59,393 nt of DNA from Verrucomicrobiales bacterium. Lineage in GTDB: Bacteria > Verrucomicrobiota > Verrucomicrobiia > Limisphaerales > UBA9464. Of the stretch, positions 43,490-51,989 are shown piece after piece; within the stretch, counting starts at the first letter, position 1, and every line of letters starts with the position of its first letter. The DNA is taken from the NCBI GenBank assembly GCA_027488845.1, contig JAIYBC010000027.1:1-59393 (forward strand), given 5' to 3'. The notes below the pieces were generated by a model that was not told the origin of the DNA, ran no database searches, and saw nothing but the letters and a program-made list of their open reading frames with translations. Position numbers and translations under genes: made by a program.

Positions 43490-44838
43490 ACCGAAGTCCC
43501 GGGTCCAAGGTAACGCCGAAGGGGGAACGGGATCGCATCCGGGTCTTGCACCTTTGTGGAGCGCTTTCGCTCATCGCTTGGATCGCCCTCTCCCTGCAAC
43601 CGTCGGACCTGCCCCGGCCTGCGGTTCTGATCCTGTGGCTCGTGGCGCAGGGGTTGGGATGGGTCGCACTGGTCACGGCTGTCGGATCGGGCCCGGTCAG
43701 GCCACCGCAAAGTGCCGTACTCGCCTGGGCCGTTGCGTTCCGCATTGTCGGCCTCCTTTCGATGCCAGTCCTTGAGGACGACCCGTTCCGCTACCTCTGG
43801 GACGGCAGGATGTTCGTGCTCACCGGCAACCCCTACCGCTCTCCACCGTCGGCGTCCTATGGCGATGCCGATCTGCCCGAGGCCTTCCAGTCCGTCCTCG
43901 ACCAGGTGAACCATCCGGAGCTGCGCACCGTGTACGGACCGGTTTCCCAGCTTGGATTCGCCGTGTCCCACCTCGTTGCCCCCGGAAGACTCTGGCCGTG
44001 GAAGCTCATCCTGTTCGCGGCGGAGCTGACGACCTGGATCGCATGGCGCGGCCGCCTTGGAAGGCGCGGAACACTCCTCATCACATGGTGTCCTTTGGCC
44101 GTCGCCGAAACCGCCTTCAACGCCCATCCAGAAGCCTTGGGCATCGCGTTGCTTTCCTGGGGACTCGCCAGTCGTTCGGCGACCGTTTCCGGTGCGTGCC
44201 TTGCGCTGTCGGGGGGCGCGAAGGCCCTGGGTTGGCTCCTGGCCCCGGTGTTCCTCGCACGACGTGGAATCGTGGCGTGGTCGGCCTTCGCGGCCACCCT
44301 GGCCGCGGTCTATCTGCCGTTCCTGGCGCAGGGACACGGAACCGAGTTCGAGTCGCTCCGGATCATGGCTACGGAATGGAGCTTCAACGCCTCTTTGGTT
44401 CCGCTTTTCGGTTTGATCCTCGGTGATCAGGCTGCACGACTGGCCTGCCAAGGGGTGTTCCTCGTCCTGGTCGCTGGCGGGTCCTGCCGGCTCGCACGGC
44501 GCCTCGAGACCGGGCGGCGCGGAGCAATCCTGCGGGACCGTTGGACACTGCAGGCCTATGGTGCGCTCTTCCTGCTCAGTGCCGCAGTGAACCCTTGGTA
44601 TCTGCTTTGGCTCCTGCCGGCCGCCGCCGCGTTGCGTTCGACCGTCGCCTTCGTGGCCTTGGCCGCGGTGCCGCTGTCCTACTGCACCTGGGAAAACCTC
44701 GGACTGCCTGGCAGCGATCCCCATGGCCAACCCGTTTGGGTTCCCTGCCTGGAGTACGGCTCCGTGGCCGCCGCGGCTCTCCTGTTCCGGGAGACTTTCC
44801 CGCGGAAGACAGAAAGCCCGGGGTCCCCAAAAGGGTGA
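43486..44838 (+). CDS. Integral membrane glycosyltransferase-like protein
   Basis: The 450-residue protein has about ten hydrophobic helices. The loop after the second or third helix has DDPFRYLWDGRMFVLTGNPY (about 98-117), the type of acidic motif found in polyprenol-phosphate-dependent GT-C mannosyltransferases, where the Asp acts as catalytic base. HPEALGIALLSWGLA and the helix-loop pattern agree. With the GT2 gene directly upstream (4-base overlap), the pair probably makes and uses a polyprenyl-phosphate sugar for an envelope glycan. The start is GTG at 43486. Confidence 0.75.
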   Translation: MNRSPGSKVTPKGERDRIRVLHLCGALSLIAWIALSLQPSDLPRPAVLILWLVAQGLGWVALVTAVGSGPVRPPQSAVLAWAVAFRIVGLLSMPVLEDDPFRYLWDGRMFVLTGNPYRSPPSASYGDADLPEAFQSVLDQVNHPELRTVYGPVSQLGFAVSHLVAPGRLWPWKLILFAAELTTWIAWRGRLGRRGTLLITWCPLAVAETAFNAHPEALGIALLSWGLASRSATVSGACLALSGGAKALGWLLAPVFLARRGIVAWSAFAATLAAVYLPFLAQGHGTEFESLRIMATEWSFNASLVPLFGLILGDQAARLACQGVFLVLVAGGSCRLARRLETGRRGAILRDRWTLQAYGALFLLSAAVNPWYLLWLLPAAAALRSTVAFVALAAVPLSYCTWENLGLPGSDPHGQPVWVPCLEYGSVAAAALLFRETFPRKTESPGSPKG

Positions 44839-44846
44839 CCCCGGGC
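44816..44846. terminator. Strong hairpin between convergent genes
   Basis: gcccggggtc (44816-44825) pairs perfectly with gaccccgggc (44837-44846), with ccc/ggg extension in the loop. It overlaps the last codons of the membrane glycosyltransferase. On the minus strand it is followed by TTTCTGTCTTCC, so it mainly fits termination of the gene ending at 44870. Confidence 0.6.
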
Positions 44847-44869
44847 ACAACGCACGACGGGCGGAACGC

Positions 44870-45769
44870 CTATCGCAACCGAAGAGGGAACGAGACCGAG
44901 AAGCCGTAGACCGTGCGTTCACCGGTGTTCCGGCCGTCGATCTTCATGCCCACGGTGAACTGGTAGGTGCGTCCGCCGGCATCGGTGTATCCGAGGCCGC
45001 CTTCGACCAGTTGCAGGCGCTCACGGACTTGGGGAAATCCATAGATCGTTCCGAACCCGGGTCCGCCGATGTCACCGCCGCTCAGGCCCTGGGTGTGACG
45101 ATAGGCGAGGCTGAGCGTGACCCCGCGCAGCCCGGTGACCGACAGATCCTGGAAGATCCCGAAAGAACCGAAGAGGTCCTGGGGCACCCGTTCGGCGCGA
45201 TGGCGGAATCCGAAGTCCCCGAAGTAGCCGAATCCGATCGGGGAGTACTGGTGTCCGAAAAGCAGCGAGACCTCGCCGCCCGAGGCGCCATCACCCGGGT
45301 TCAACGGGGCCGCATAGGCCACGTCGTAGCTTCCCTCGACGATCCCGGCCACCCGGATCGCCAGGTTCGGCACCCAGGAACCGGACTCGGAAGACTCAAG
45401 GAGCCGGTATCGCAGCCCAACGGAGGTGTCGGACAAACCGTCGACGGAGGTTCGTCCGAAGCCGGCGAAGTCGCCGGTGCCGGCCCTGACGTAGCCGATG
45501 TTCAGGTCCGCGGCGAAGTCGGGGGTGATCCCGTACTCCGCCACCACGAAGGCGTTGTGTTGGTCGAAGGAGGCGTTGTTGTCCCGCAGTACGGTCACCT
45601 TCTGGTCGCCCACCCGGAAGGCGTCGAAGGTGCTGAAGACATATCCGGGGGTGAGCACCAGTTCGCCTTCGGAAGGCAACCAGGCGCTTTGGGCCCTTGC
45701 CGGGCATACTGCGGATGCCGCCCCGACGCACAGGGCCAGGACCGCGGACTTGGAGGTGTTGGTTTTCAC
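44870..45769 (-). CDS. Putative outer-membrane protein
   Basis: The 299-residue protein has a signal peptide (AVLALCVGAASAVCPARAQ) and alternating strands typical of outer-membrane barrels (GELVLTPGYVFSTFDAFRVG, AFVVAEYGITPDFAADLNIG, DTSVGLRYRLLES), ending in VYGFSVSFPLRLR. No named family is recognised with confidence; it resembles the transporter/porin-like meta-pathway proteins in general layout. The start is a GTG at 45769. It follows the small exported protein gene by 32 bases and is probably co-transcribed with it. Confidence 0.75.
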   Translation of the reverse strand: MKTNTSKSAVLALCVGAASAVCPARAQSAWLPSEGELVLTPGYVFSTFDAFRVGDQKVTVLRDNNASFDQHNAFVVAEYGITPDFAADLNIGYVRAGTGDFAGFGRTSVDGLSDTSVGLRYRLLESSESGSWVPNLAIRVAGIVEGSYDVAYAAPLNPGDGASGGEVSLLFGHQYSPIGFGYFGDFGFRHRAERVPQDLFGSFGIFQDLSVTGLRGVTLSLAYRHTQGLSGGDIGGPGFGTIYGFPQVRERLQLVEGGLGYTDAGGRTYQFTVGMKIDGRNTGERTVYGFSVSFPLRLR

Positions 45770-45801
45770 GTGGGAGTCGCTGATGGGACGAGGTTGCGCG
45801 T

Positions 45802-46170
45802 TCACTTGCGGGCGTGGCGGCGGTTCACGTACGCCTCCAAGGCCTCGAGCTGCTCCGGGGTCAATTTCCCAGCCAGTGCGGGGAGGTCCTTCTTCTTGGC
45901 AACCGACGCCGGCAACATCGCCTGGAGAGCCTCCAACCGGGGCTTCTGCACCGACGCATCCTCCATCGCGTTCAGTTGAAGGCGTCCGTTGTACAACCGC
46001 TGCCCCAACGCCCGCTTCTCCTTGTCGGCCGATTTCGCGGCATCTTCCGCGGTCACCACCCTGGGAGGACGTTGGTAGGTGCTGCCGGAGGCCAAGATCC
46101 GATGGTTCGCGGACCCGATCAGGATCCAGGCGGCACCAAGCTGAAGGAGAAGTCGAAGACGGGAGTTCAT
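45802..46170 (-). CDS. Small exported hypothetical protein
   Basis: I do not recognise this 122-residue protein. It has an N-terminal hydrophobic segment (LLLQLGAAWILIGSANHRI), consistent with a signal peptide, and a mostly helical, charged body. The end LTPEQLEALEAYVNRR recalls the last helix of cytochrome c-like proteins, but no CxxCH haem site is present. A perfect inverted repeat (46172-46197) ends at the base pair next to its start codon. The outer-membrane protein gene follows after 32 bases. Confidence 0.65.
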   Translation of the reverse strand: MNSRLRLLLQLGAAWILIGSANHRILASGSTYQRPPRVVTAEDAAKSADKEKRALGQRLYNGRLQLNAMEDASVQKPRLEALQAMLPASVAKKKDLPALAGKLTPEQLEALEAYVNRRHARK

Positions 46171-46171
46171 T

Positions 46172-46197
46172 GGATGTGGAGTGATTCCTCCACATCC
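46172..46197. promoter_or_regulatory. Perfect inverted repeat next to a start codon
   Basis: ggatgtggag (46172-46181) and ctccacatcc (46188-46197) form a perfect 10-bp inverted repeat around a 6-base spacer. It lies immediately upstream of the ATG at 46170 on the minus strand. It could be an operator or a 5'-leader hairpin affecting translation; GGAGG lies within it. Confidence 0.5.
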
Positions 46198-46335
46198 GAG
46201 TCCGAAACCATGCGGACTATTCCCGCAGCCGACGGCAATCCGTCCGGCTCGACTCTACGGCACGGGGATTCCCTGGAGCCCAGGCGCCGCGACAGTTCGC
46301 AATCCCCTCCTGCAGAACCACGAAACCGCGCCGTC

Positions 46336-47652
46336 CTAGATCGCGAAGTCGTTGTACTCTGGCTTCAGGGCCTCGATGGGCGGGAACAGCATGCCGGCGG
46401 CGACGGTCGCATTTGTCCCCTGCTCGATGAGGATGAACGATCCCGTGAGCCGGTTCGTGCCGTAGCCGTCGAACACGACGGGCTTCGCCGTGCGGATGCG
46501 GATCTCGCCGATGTCGTTCATCCCGAGTTCGCTGGGCTCCAGCTCGGGCTCGAAGGTCCGGATGTCGGTCCGGCTCTCGATGCTGGTGACCATCGCCTGG
46601 ACGGTCTGGGTGGTGTGCTTGAGGAAGTACTTCCGGCCCTTCTGCAGGGGGCGGCTGTTCATCCAGCAGACCCGCGCGTGCAGGTCCGTCGACATCCCGG
46701 GCAACGAGTCGAGCCCCACGATCATGTCGCCCCGGCTGACGTCCAGGTCGTGTTCGAGCTGCAGCGTGACGCTCTGCGGGCAGAACGCCTCCTCGAGGGT
46801 TCCGTCGAGCGTCCAGATCTGCTTCACCGTGCTCTTCACGCCGCTCGGGAGGATCATCACGCGCTGTCCCACCCGCACGATGCCGCTGGCGATCTGTCCG
46901 CTGAGCCCGCGGAAGTCGTGCAGCTCCGGGTTGGTCGGATCGTTCGGCCGGTTCACCCACTGCACCGGGAAACGCAGTCCCTGGAGGTTCCAGTCGCTCG
47001 CGATGTGGACCGTCTCAAGATGCCCCAGCAGCGTCGGACCCACGTACCACGGGGTGTGACGCGAGGGATCCACCACGTTGTCCCCGTTCAGGGCGCTCAA
47101 CGGGATGAACTTCACGTCCTTGATGTCGAGCCGCGGCAGGAAGCCCTCGAACTCGTCGCGGATCTCGGTGAACCGCGCCTCGCTCCAGTCCACGAGGTCC
47201 ATCTTGTTCACCGCGATGACCAGGTGCGGGATCCGCAACAGGGAGGCGATGTAGGTGTGCCGACGGGACTGCTCGATCACGCCCTGACGCGCGTCGACCA
47301 GCACGATGGACAGGTTCGCCGTCGAGGCGCCGGTCACCATGTTCCGCGTGTACTGCACGTGTCCGGGGGTGTCGGCCACGATGAACTTCCGGCGCGGCGT
47401 CGCGAAGTAGCGGTAGGCGACGTCGATCGTTATGCCCTGTTCCCGCTCCGCACGGAGGCCGTCGGTCAGGTTGGCCAGGTTGATCTGCCCACCGCCGGTG
47501 ATGTCGGCCGAACGCTCCAACGCCTCCATCTGGTCCTCCATGATGGACTTGGAGTCGTACAGCAGCCGGCCGATCAACGTGGACTTGCCGTCGTCCACCG
47601 ACCCGCAGGTGTTGAATCGCAGAAGCTCGATCGGATGTGTCGTCGCGGACAT
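46336..47652 (-). CDS. cysN: Sulfate adenylyltransferase subunit 1 (GTPase)
   Basis: CysN is the GTP-hydrolysing subunit that drives ATP sulfurylase in sulfate activation. The 438-residue protein has GTPase motifs GSVDDGKST (G1), ADTPGH (G3) and NKMD (G4), with VAYRYFATPRRKFI in the switch region and EF-Tu-like beta-barrel domains. It ends after these domains, without the fused APS kinase seen in NodQ or CysNC. The catalytic partner cysD, normally immediately upstream, is missing: the upstream neighbour is an FG-GAP protein gene. The start at 47652 is canonical. Confidence 0.95.
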   Translation of the reverse strand: MSATTHPIELLRFNTCGSVDDGKSTLIGRLLYDSKSIMEDQMEALERSADITGGGQINLANLTDGLRAEREQGITIDVAYRYFATPRRKFIVADTPGHVQYTRNMVTGASTANLSIVLVDARQGVIEQSRRHTYIASLLRIPHLVIAVNKMDLVDWSEARFTEIRDEFEGFLPRLDIKDVKFIPLSALNGDNVVDPSRHTPWYVGPTLLGHLETVHIASDWNLQGLRFPVQWVNRPNDPTNPELHDFRGLSGQIASGIVRVGQRVMILPSGVKSTVKQIWTLDGTLEEAFCPQSVTLQLEHDLDVSRGDMIVGLDSLPGMSTDLHARVCWMNSRPLQKGRKYFLKHTTQTVQAMVTSIESRTDIRTFEPELEPSELGMNDIGEIRIRTAKPVVFDGYGTNRLTGSFILIEQGTNATVAAGMLFPPIEALKPEYNDFAI

Positions 47653-47734
47653 GTACAGGGCCGGGGATTAAAACGGCCCCCGACCCACGACGCACCACCA
47701 AAACATCCACAAAAGCCGCAAAACCCCAGTCGGA

Positions 47735-49303
47735 CTATCGGGTTTGGTTGCGGAGGATCAGGGTGGAGGGGCCCTTTTCCTTCCACAGGGACTTCAACTT
47801 CTCCGGCACGTCCGTGGGCATCTCGATGAGGGAGCCCAGCACGAGGTCCTCGTCGCCGTCGCCGTCGAGGTCGCCGGCGTCCATGGAGATCCAGCGTCCG
47901 GTGACCCCTTGGCGCAGGGTGCGGGCGCGGAACTCGAGGCGACCCTTTCCTCCGGTGTTCTCGAAATACAGGAAGCCCTCCTGCGGCGTGACCGGGTAGT
48001 CCGGGAAGAACGAGATGGCGGCGATGTCGAGGTCGCCGTCCCCGTCGAAATCCCGGGCCAACGCGCGATAGGCCCCGTTCATGGCGCCGAACCACGCCTC
48101 CTCCCAGCGCAGCCCACCGCGGTTGAGCAGGATCCGGACGCCATGGTGCGGCTTCGGCGGCGAGGTGCCGAAGTCGGCGTTGTCGCCGTTGGTGACCAGG
48201 ATGTCCGGGCGGCCGTCGCCGTCGAAGTCCGCCAGTTCGAAACCCGAGTGTCCCCAGCCCGGCCTCCGCTGGAACACGGTCCGATGCTCGAACGCCCCTC
48301 CGCCTTGGTTCCGATACAGGTGCAGCGTCTCCCGGGCCTGCGCCTGCAGCAGCAGCAGGTCCGGTTTGCCGTCGCCGTCCAGGTCGCGGATCTCGCACCG
48401 CAACGCCCCGGGTTCGTTCAGCAGCACGCGCTCGGCGAAGGTCCCGTCCCGAAGCCCCTCCAACCACAGGAACCGCCCGAGGAAGTTGCCGAAGCCGCAC
48501 ACGGTGAGGTCGTCGAGGCCGTCCCCGTTGAGGTCGCCCAGGTTCACGTGCGAAAGCCGCGGTTGGCCGGAAAGGATCGGCACCGGAACGGGTTTCGCAG
48601 CGCGACGGTCCACCCGGAGGACCTGCCCGACGGGCTCCTCGCGCGGGAAGAAATGCCCGATGGCCGCGAAGTACCAATGACGTTCGTTCGACGCCATCGA
48701 GACCGGGATGTTGCCCAACGGCATCGAACCGATCGCACGGCCGGCGGCATCGAGGACATCGATTCCCTGGGTCGTGATGTCCGCGGCGAGGTACGCGTGG
48801 TTCGGCACGTCGATGTACACGTAGGGCGTCCTCTGCGGCGAACGCCGGAACGGAGCGGCCTCGGCGCGGAACAGCGGCAGGCCGACCTCGATCCGCGCGC
48901 CGTCCTGGACCGACGCCAGGCGCTCCGGCGCGGCGTTGGTGTAGTAGTCCGCGATGCGGTCGAACTGCTCCGCCGGGATGCGTGGAACCTTCGGGAAGTA
49001 GCCCGCCTCGACCAAGCGCGGCAGGTCGCGGAAGTACCCGTTCGTCGGCGGCGGCTCCAGCCCGACCAGGTACCGCATCTTCGGCAGCAGTTCCTCATGC
49101 CAGGTCCGGCGGTCGAGGTCCTCCGGCGACGGCTGCAGGTGGCATTGCGAGCAGTACGCCGCGGCCGCCAACCGCCCCGGATGCGATGCGGTCTTCGGCA
49201 CCGTCGCCGGCACCGCCGTGGCACCGGATTCCGACGCGCCAACCTGGGCTGCCAGCAGGAGCAGCAGCCAGGGCAGGACGCGTTGGACGGCACGGGGAAT
49301 CAA
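47735..49303 (-). CDS. FG-GAP/VCBS repeat protein with a haem-c-like motif
   Basis: The 522-residue exported protein has a signal peptide (PWLLLLLAAQVGAS), then a CxxCH motif (C51-S-Q-C54-H55 in YCSQCHLQPSPEDL) suggesting covalent haem c. A series of FG-GAP/VCBS repeats with calcium-binding DxDGDG loops follows (DLNGDGLDD, DLDGDGKPD, DFDGDGRPD, DFDGDGDLD, DLDGDGDED), forming a beta-propeller. The start is uncertain: the frame is open far upstream and no ATG precedes the signal peptide closely; I use the TTG at 49303. It is divergent from the isochorismatase/ThuA gene. Confidence 0.85.
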   Translation of the reverse strand: MIPRAVQRVLPWLLLLLAAQVGASESGATAVPATVPKTASHPGRLAAAAYCSQCHLQPSPEDLDRRTWHEELLPKMRYLVGLEPPPTNGYFRDLPRLVEAGYFPKVPRIPAEQFDRIADYYTNAAPERLASVQDGARIEVGLPLFRAEAAPFRRSPQRTPYVYIDVPNHAYLAADITTQGIDVLDAAGRAIGSMPLGNIPVSMASNERHWYFAAIGHFFPREEPVGQVLRVDRRAAKPVPVPILSGQPRLSHVNLGDLNGDGLDDLTVCGFGNFLGRFLWLEGLRDGTFAERVLLNEPGALRCEIRDLDGDGKPDLLLLQAQARETLHLYRNQGGGAFEHRTVFQRRPGWGHSGFELADFDGDGRPDILVTNGDNADFGTSPPKPHHGVRILLNRGGLRWEEAWFGAMNGAYRALARDFDGDGDLDIAAISFFPDYPVTPQEGFLYFENTGGKGRLEFRARTLRQGVTGRWISMDAGDLDGDGDEDLVLGSLIEMPTDVPEKLKSLWKEKGPSTLILRNQTR

Positions 49304-49424
49304 CGGCCGGAGGCTATCGGCCGCCCCGGCCCGCGCCCAACGAGAATCTCGCGGGCCGCCGACTCCCTCCGCCCCGGCCCTCGCCGCTTGGCAGTGGCCC
49401 GCGACGTCTGTCATAAACCGTCGC

Positions 49425-50981
49425 ATGCCCCCGCTCCGCCTCCTTCTCCTCGGCCTTCTCGCCGCGCTCCCGGCGGTGGCCGCGTCGCTCGACTTCAACG
49501 CCCGGTCCCGCCGTTCCGCCGGCGACCCGCTCGACACCAACCGTGTCGTGGTCGCGAACGGACGGGTCTCCTGGGATCCCGCCAAGACCGCCGTCGTCGT
49601 CTGCGACATGTGGGACCGCCACCATTGTCCCGACGCCACCGCCCGCGTCGGCGAGATGGTCCCGCGCATGAACGCCGTCCTCAAGGAGGCCCGGTCCCGC
49701 GGCGCGCTCATCATCCACTGCCCGAGCGACACGATGGACTTCTACAAGGACCACCCCGGACGGAAGCTCGCCCAGTCCGCGCCCAAGGTGGCCACGCTGA
49801 TCCCGCTTGAGGGCTGGTGCTCGCTCAAGCCCGACCGCGAGGCGGCCCTGCCCATCGACGATTCCGACGGCGGCTGCGACGGCTGCCCGGACTGCCCCTC
49901 GTTCAAGGCCTGGAAATCCCAGCACCCGGGCTTGGAGATCGCCGAGGGCGACGCCGTCACCGATTCCGCCGAGGCCTTCTACCTCATGAAACAACGGGGC
50001 ATCACCAACGTCCTGGTCATGGGCGTGCACATCAACATGTGCGTGCTCGGACGCCCGTTCTCGATCCGCCAGATGGTCCGCCAGGGACAGAACGTCCTCC
50101 TCATGCGCGACCTCACCGACTCCATGTACAACCACCGGCGTCGGCCGTTCGTGAACCACTTCCGCGGCACCGAACTGGTCGTCGAACACATCGAACAGTA
50201 CTGGTGCCCCAGCGTCACCAGCGCCGACCTGCTCGGCGGCGAACCGCACCGCTTCCAGGCCGACAAGCCCAAGCATGTCGTGATCGTGGTCGGCGAGAAC
50301 GAATACCGCACCTGGGAGACGTTGCCCGAATTCGCCGGACGCGAACTCGAATGGCGCGGCATCCGCACCTCGTGGGTGATGTCGTCCACCAACCAGCAGG
50401 ACCACGGGTTCCGGAACTGGGAGGTCTTGAAGGACGCCGACGCGGTCGTGCTTTCGGTCCGTCGCCGCGGCACGCCGGAGGGCATGATGCGCCTGCTGCG
50501 GGAACACGTCGCCCAAGGCAAACCGCTCGTCAGCCTCCGCACGTCGCTTCACGCGTTCGAGCTCCGTGAAGGCCTGCTCCCGCCCGGACGGGGATGGAAG
50601 AACATGGACGAGGAGGTCCTCGGTGTGGACTACCAGGACCACTACGGAGCGGGCCCGGCCGCGACGATCACCACCCCGGCGGCCATGGAATCCCACCCCA
50701 TCCTCCGTGGTGTCCCGCGGAACTTCGTCTCCAAGCACCACCTCTACCGGATCCGCAACCCCGCCGGCAGCACGACGGTTCTCCTCCAGGGCCGGCTCTC
50801 CGACGGATCGTCTCAGACCGAGCCCGTCGCCTGGATCAACACCGCCGGAGGACGCCGGATCTTCGGGACGTCGCTCGGCGGGCCCGAGGACTTCTCCGAC
50901 CCGGCCTTCCGTCGACTGCTTCGGAACGGGATCCTGTGGGCCCTCGACGAGTTCATCGCCCCAGAGGTCGCCGGACGATAG
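49425..50981 (+). CDS. Exported isochorismatase-like hydrolase fused to a ThuA-like domain
   Basis: The 518-residue protein has a signal peptide (RLLLLGLLAALPAVAA). The first domain (about 50-250) is an isochorismatase-fold cysteine hydrolase with VVVCDMWDRHHC (D61) and catalytic-Cys segment VHINMCVLGRP (C206); it holds an extra Cys cluster (CDGCPDC, 151-157). The second domain (about 275-518) resembles the ThuA/class I glutamine-amidotransferase-like fold (HVVIVVGENEYRTWETLPEF, DADAVVLSVRRRG). Secreted fusions of this kind appear in Verrucomicrobia and Planctomycetes and probably act on amides or carbohydrates; the substrate is unknown. The ATG at 49425 gives the signal peptide. Confidence 0.85.
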   Translation: MPPLRLLLLGLLAALPAVAASLDFNARSRRSAGDPLDTNRVVVANGRVSWDPAKTAVVVCDMWDRHHCPDATARVGEMVPRMNAVLKEARSRGALIIHCPSDTMDFYKDHPGRKLAQSAPKVATLIPLEGWCSLKPDREAALPIDDSDGGCDGCPDCPSFKAWKSQHPGLEIAEGDAVTDSAEAFYLMKQRGITNVLVMGVHINMCVLGRPFSIRQMVRQGQNVLLMRDLTDSMYNHRRRPFVNHFRGTELVVEHIEQYWCPSVTSADLLGGEPHRFQADKPKHVVIVVGENEYRTWETLPEFAGRELEWRGIRTSWVMSSTNQQDHGFRNWEVLKDADAVVLSVRRRGTPEGMMRLLREHVAQGKPLVSLRTSLHAFELREGLLPPGRGWKNMDEEVLGVDYQDHYGAGPAATITTPAAMESHPILRGVPRNFVSKHHLYRIRNPAGSTTVLLQGRLSDGSSQTEPVAWINTAGGRRIFGTSLGGPEDFSDPAFRRLLRNGILWALDEFIAPEVAGR

Positions 50982-50992
50982 AAACTGAGCCC

Positions 50993-51043
50993 GTGGCCAC
51001 GGCCTCCAGGCTGCGGACTTCCCTTCGGTGCCAAATCCCGGAT
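50993..51043 (+). repeat. Dispersed repeat, plus-oriented copy
   Basis: Immediately downstream of the gene ending at 50981, this stretch (ccgtggccacggcctccagg and following) matches 33001-33050 in inverted orientation, with ccaggctgcggacttc (51006-51021) identical and the outer atcccggat end shared. Confidence 0.6.
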
Positions 51044-51165
51044 GTGCGGGAGGCGACTTCCCCTCGACGTCGGTTCCGATCCCGGAAAACCGCCGTTTCC
51101 TTCCAGCTCTCCAGCGGCTTTGCGCTTTGGCGTGGGGTCTGTTTTGAACCCCGCATCGCACGCCT

Positions 51166-51891
51166 TCACCCCTCCGGCACCGACGGCCGGATGGCCCACG
51201 CCTTCACGTCCACCCGTCGCGCGAAGTGGCACAGCGGAGCGGTGTCCGGAATCCCCAGACCCAACGGAGCGAGCATCGTGTCCGTCGTCACCACCGCCTC
51301 AGCGGGCTGCAGCGGCCACGGTTCATGCGCCACTGCGCCCCACCAGATCCGGCCCCCTTTGTCCGCGGAGTAGAGCCGGTATCGCTCGGTCAGCCAGTGC
51401 TCGAGGCTTCCCGAGACCGAACGTGCGGCCGGTCCTGTCGGACGGTATCGGGCTTCGAACTCCGCTTCGCTCCCGCCGTTCCGTCGCGAGCGATACCGCA
51501 CCCCGTCGGCCTCGCTCTCCACCTGCATCGTCGCGTGGCGGTAGGGCAGATGGAAGAAGGTCCGCGCGGTCCACACGGCGATCGCGCTCGCGGCGTCGAG
51601 GCTGAAGAACCACACGCCCGGCCGTCCGTGGTGCCGGACGTAGGTGCGGACGTTCAGCTCCGGGAACGAGGACGAGAACGGCATCGGAGGCAAACCCCGC
51701 AGCCGGGTGCGGCACATCCGGAAGGGCACCACCGCAATCCAGGCGGATCCCCCGAAGAGATCCAGCTCCAGTCCCGGAGGGATCCGTGCCGATAGGAGCG
51801 AAGGCGCGATGGGCCAATGCAGGAAGAGCAGGTCCTCCCAGCCCATGGAGATCATCCAGGGACGAGCCGGTGGGGCAGGTGAGTCGGACAC
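51166..51891 (-). CDS. DUF2071/YqjF-family protein
   Basis: The 241-residue protein belongs to the DUF2071 (YqjF) family of cytoplasmic proteins, of unknown function. Typical elements are DLLFLHWPIAPSLLSARIPP, AWIAVVPFRMCRTRLRGLPP, FPELNVRTYVRHHGRPGVWF, FFSLDA, FFHLPYRHATM and LTERYRLYSADKGG. The start may be GTG at 51891 or the ATG at 51855. It is divergent from the flavin disulfide reductase gene, with about 100 bases between them. Confidence 0.88.
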   Translation of the reverse strand: MSDSPAPPARPWMISMGWEDLLFLHWPIAPSLLSARIPPGLELDLFGGSAWIAVVPFRMCRTRLRGLPPMPFSSSFPELNVRTYVRHHGRPGVWFFSLDAASAIAVWTARTFFHLPYRHATMQVESEADGVRYRSRRNGGSEAEFEARYRPTGPAARSVSGSLEHWLTERYRLYSADKGGRIWWGAVAHEPWPLQPAEAVVTTDTMLAPLGLGIPDTAPLCHFARRVDVKAWAIRPSVPEG

Positions 51892-51989
51892 GGCGTCATC
51901 CTCGTGTCGAACGCCACGTCGGCAAGGCGGGTGTCCGGCGCTTCGCCGATCGGCATGGCGCGGCGGCGGGTTCGCGCCATGATCCCGCC

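Noticed and set aside
44816-44846. Classic terminator for the plus-strand glycosyltransferase
   Set aside because: The plus strand has no T-run after the stem and the hairpin overlaps the coding end; it fits better as a minus-strand terminator.
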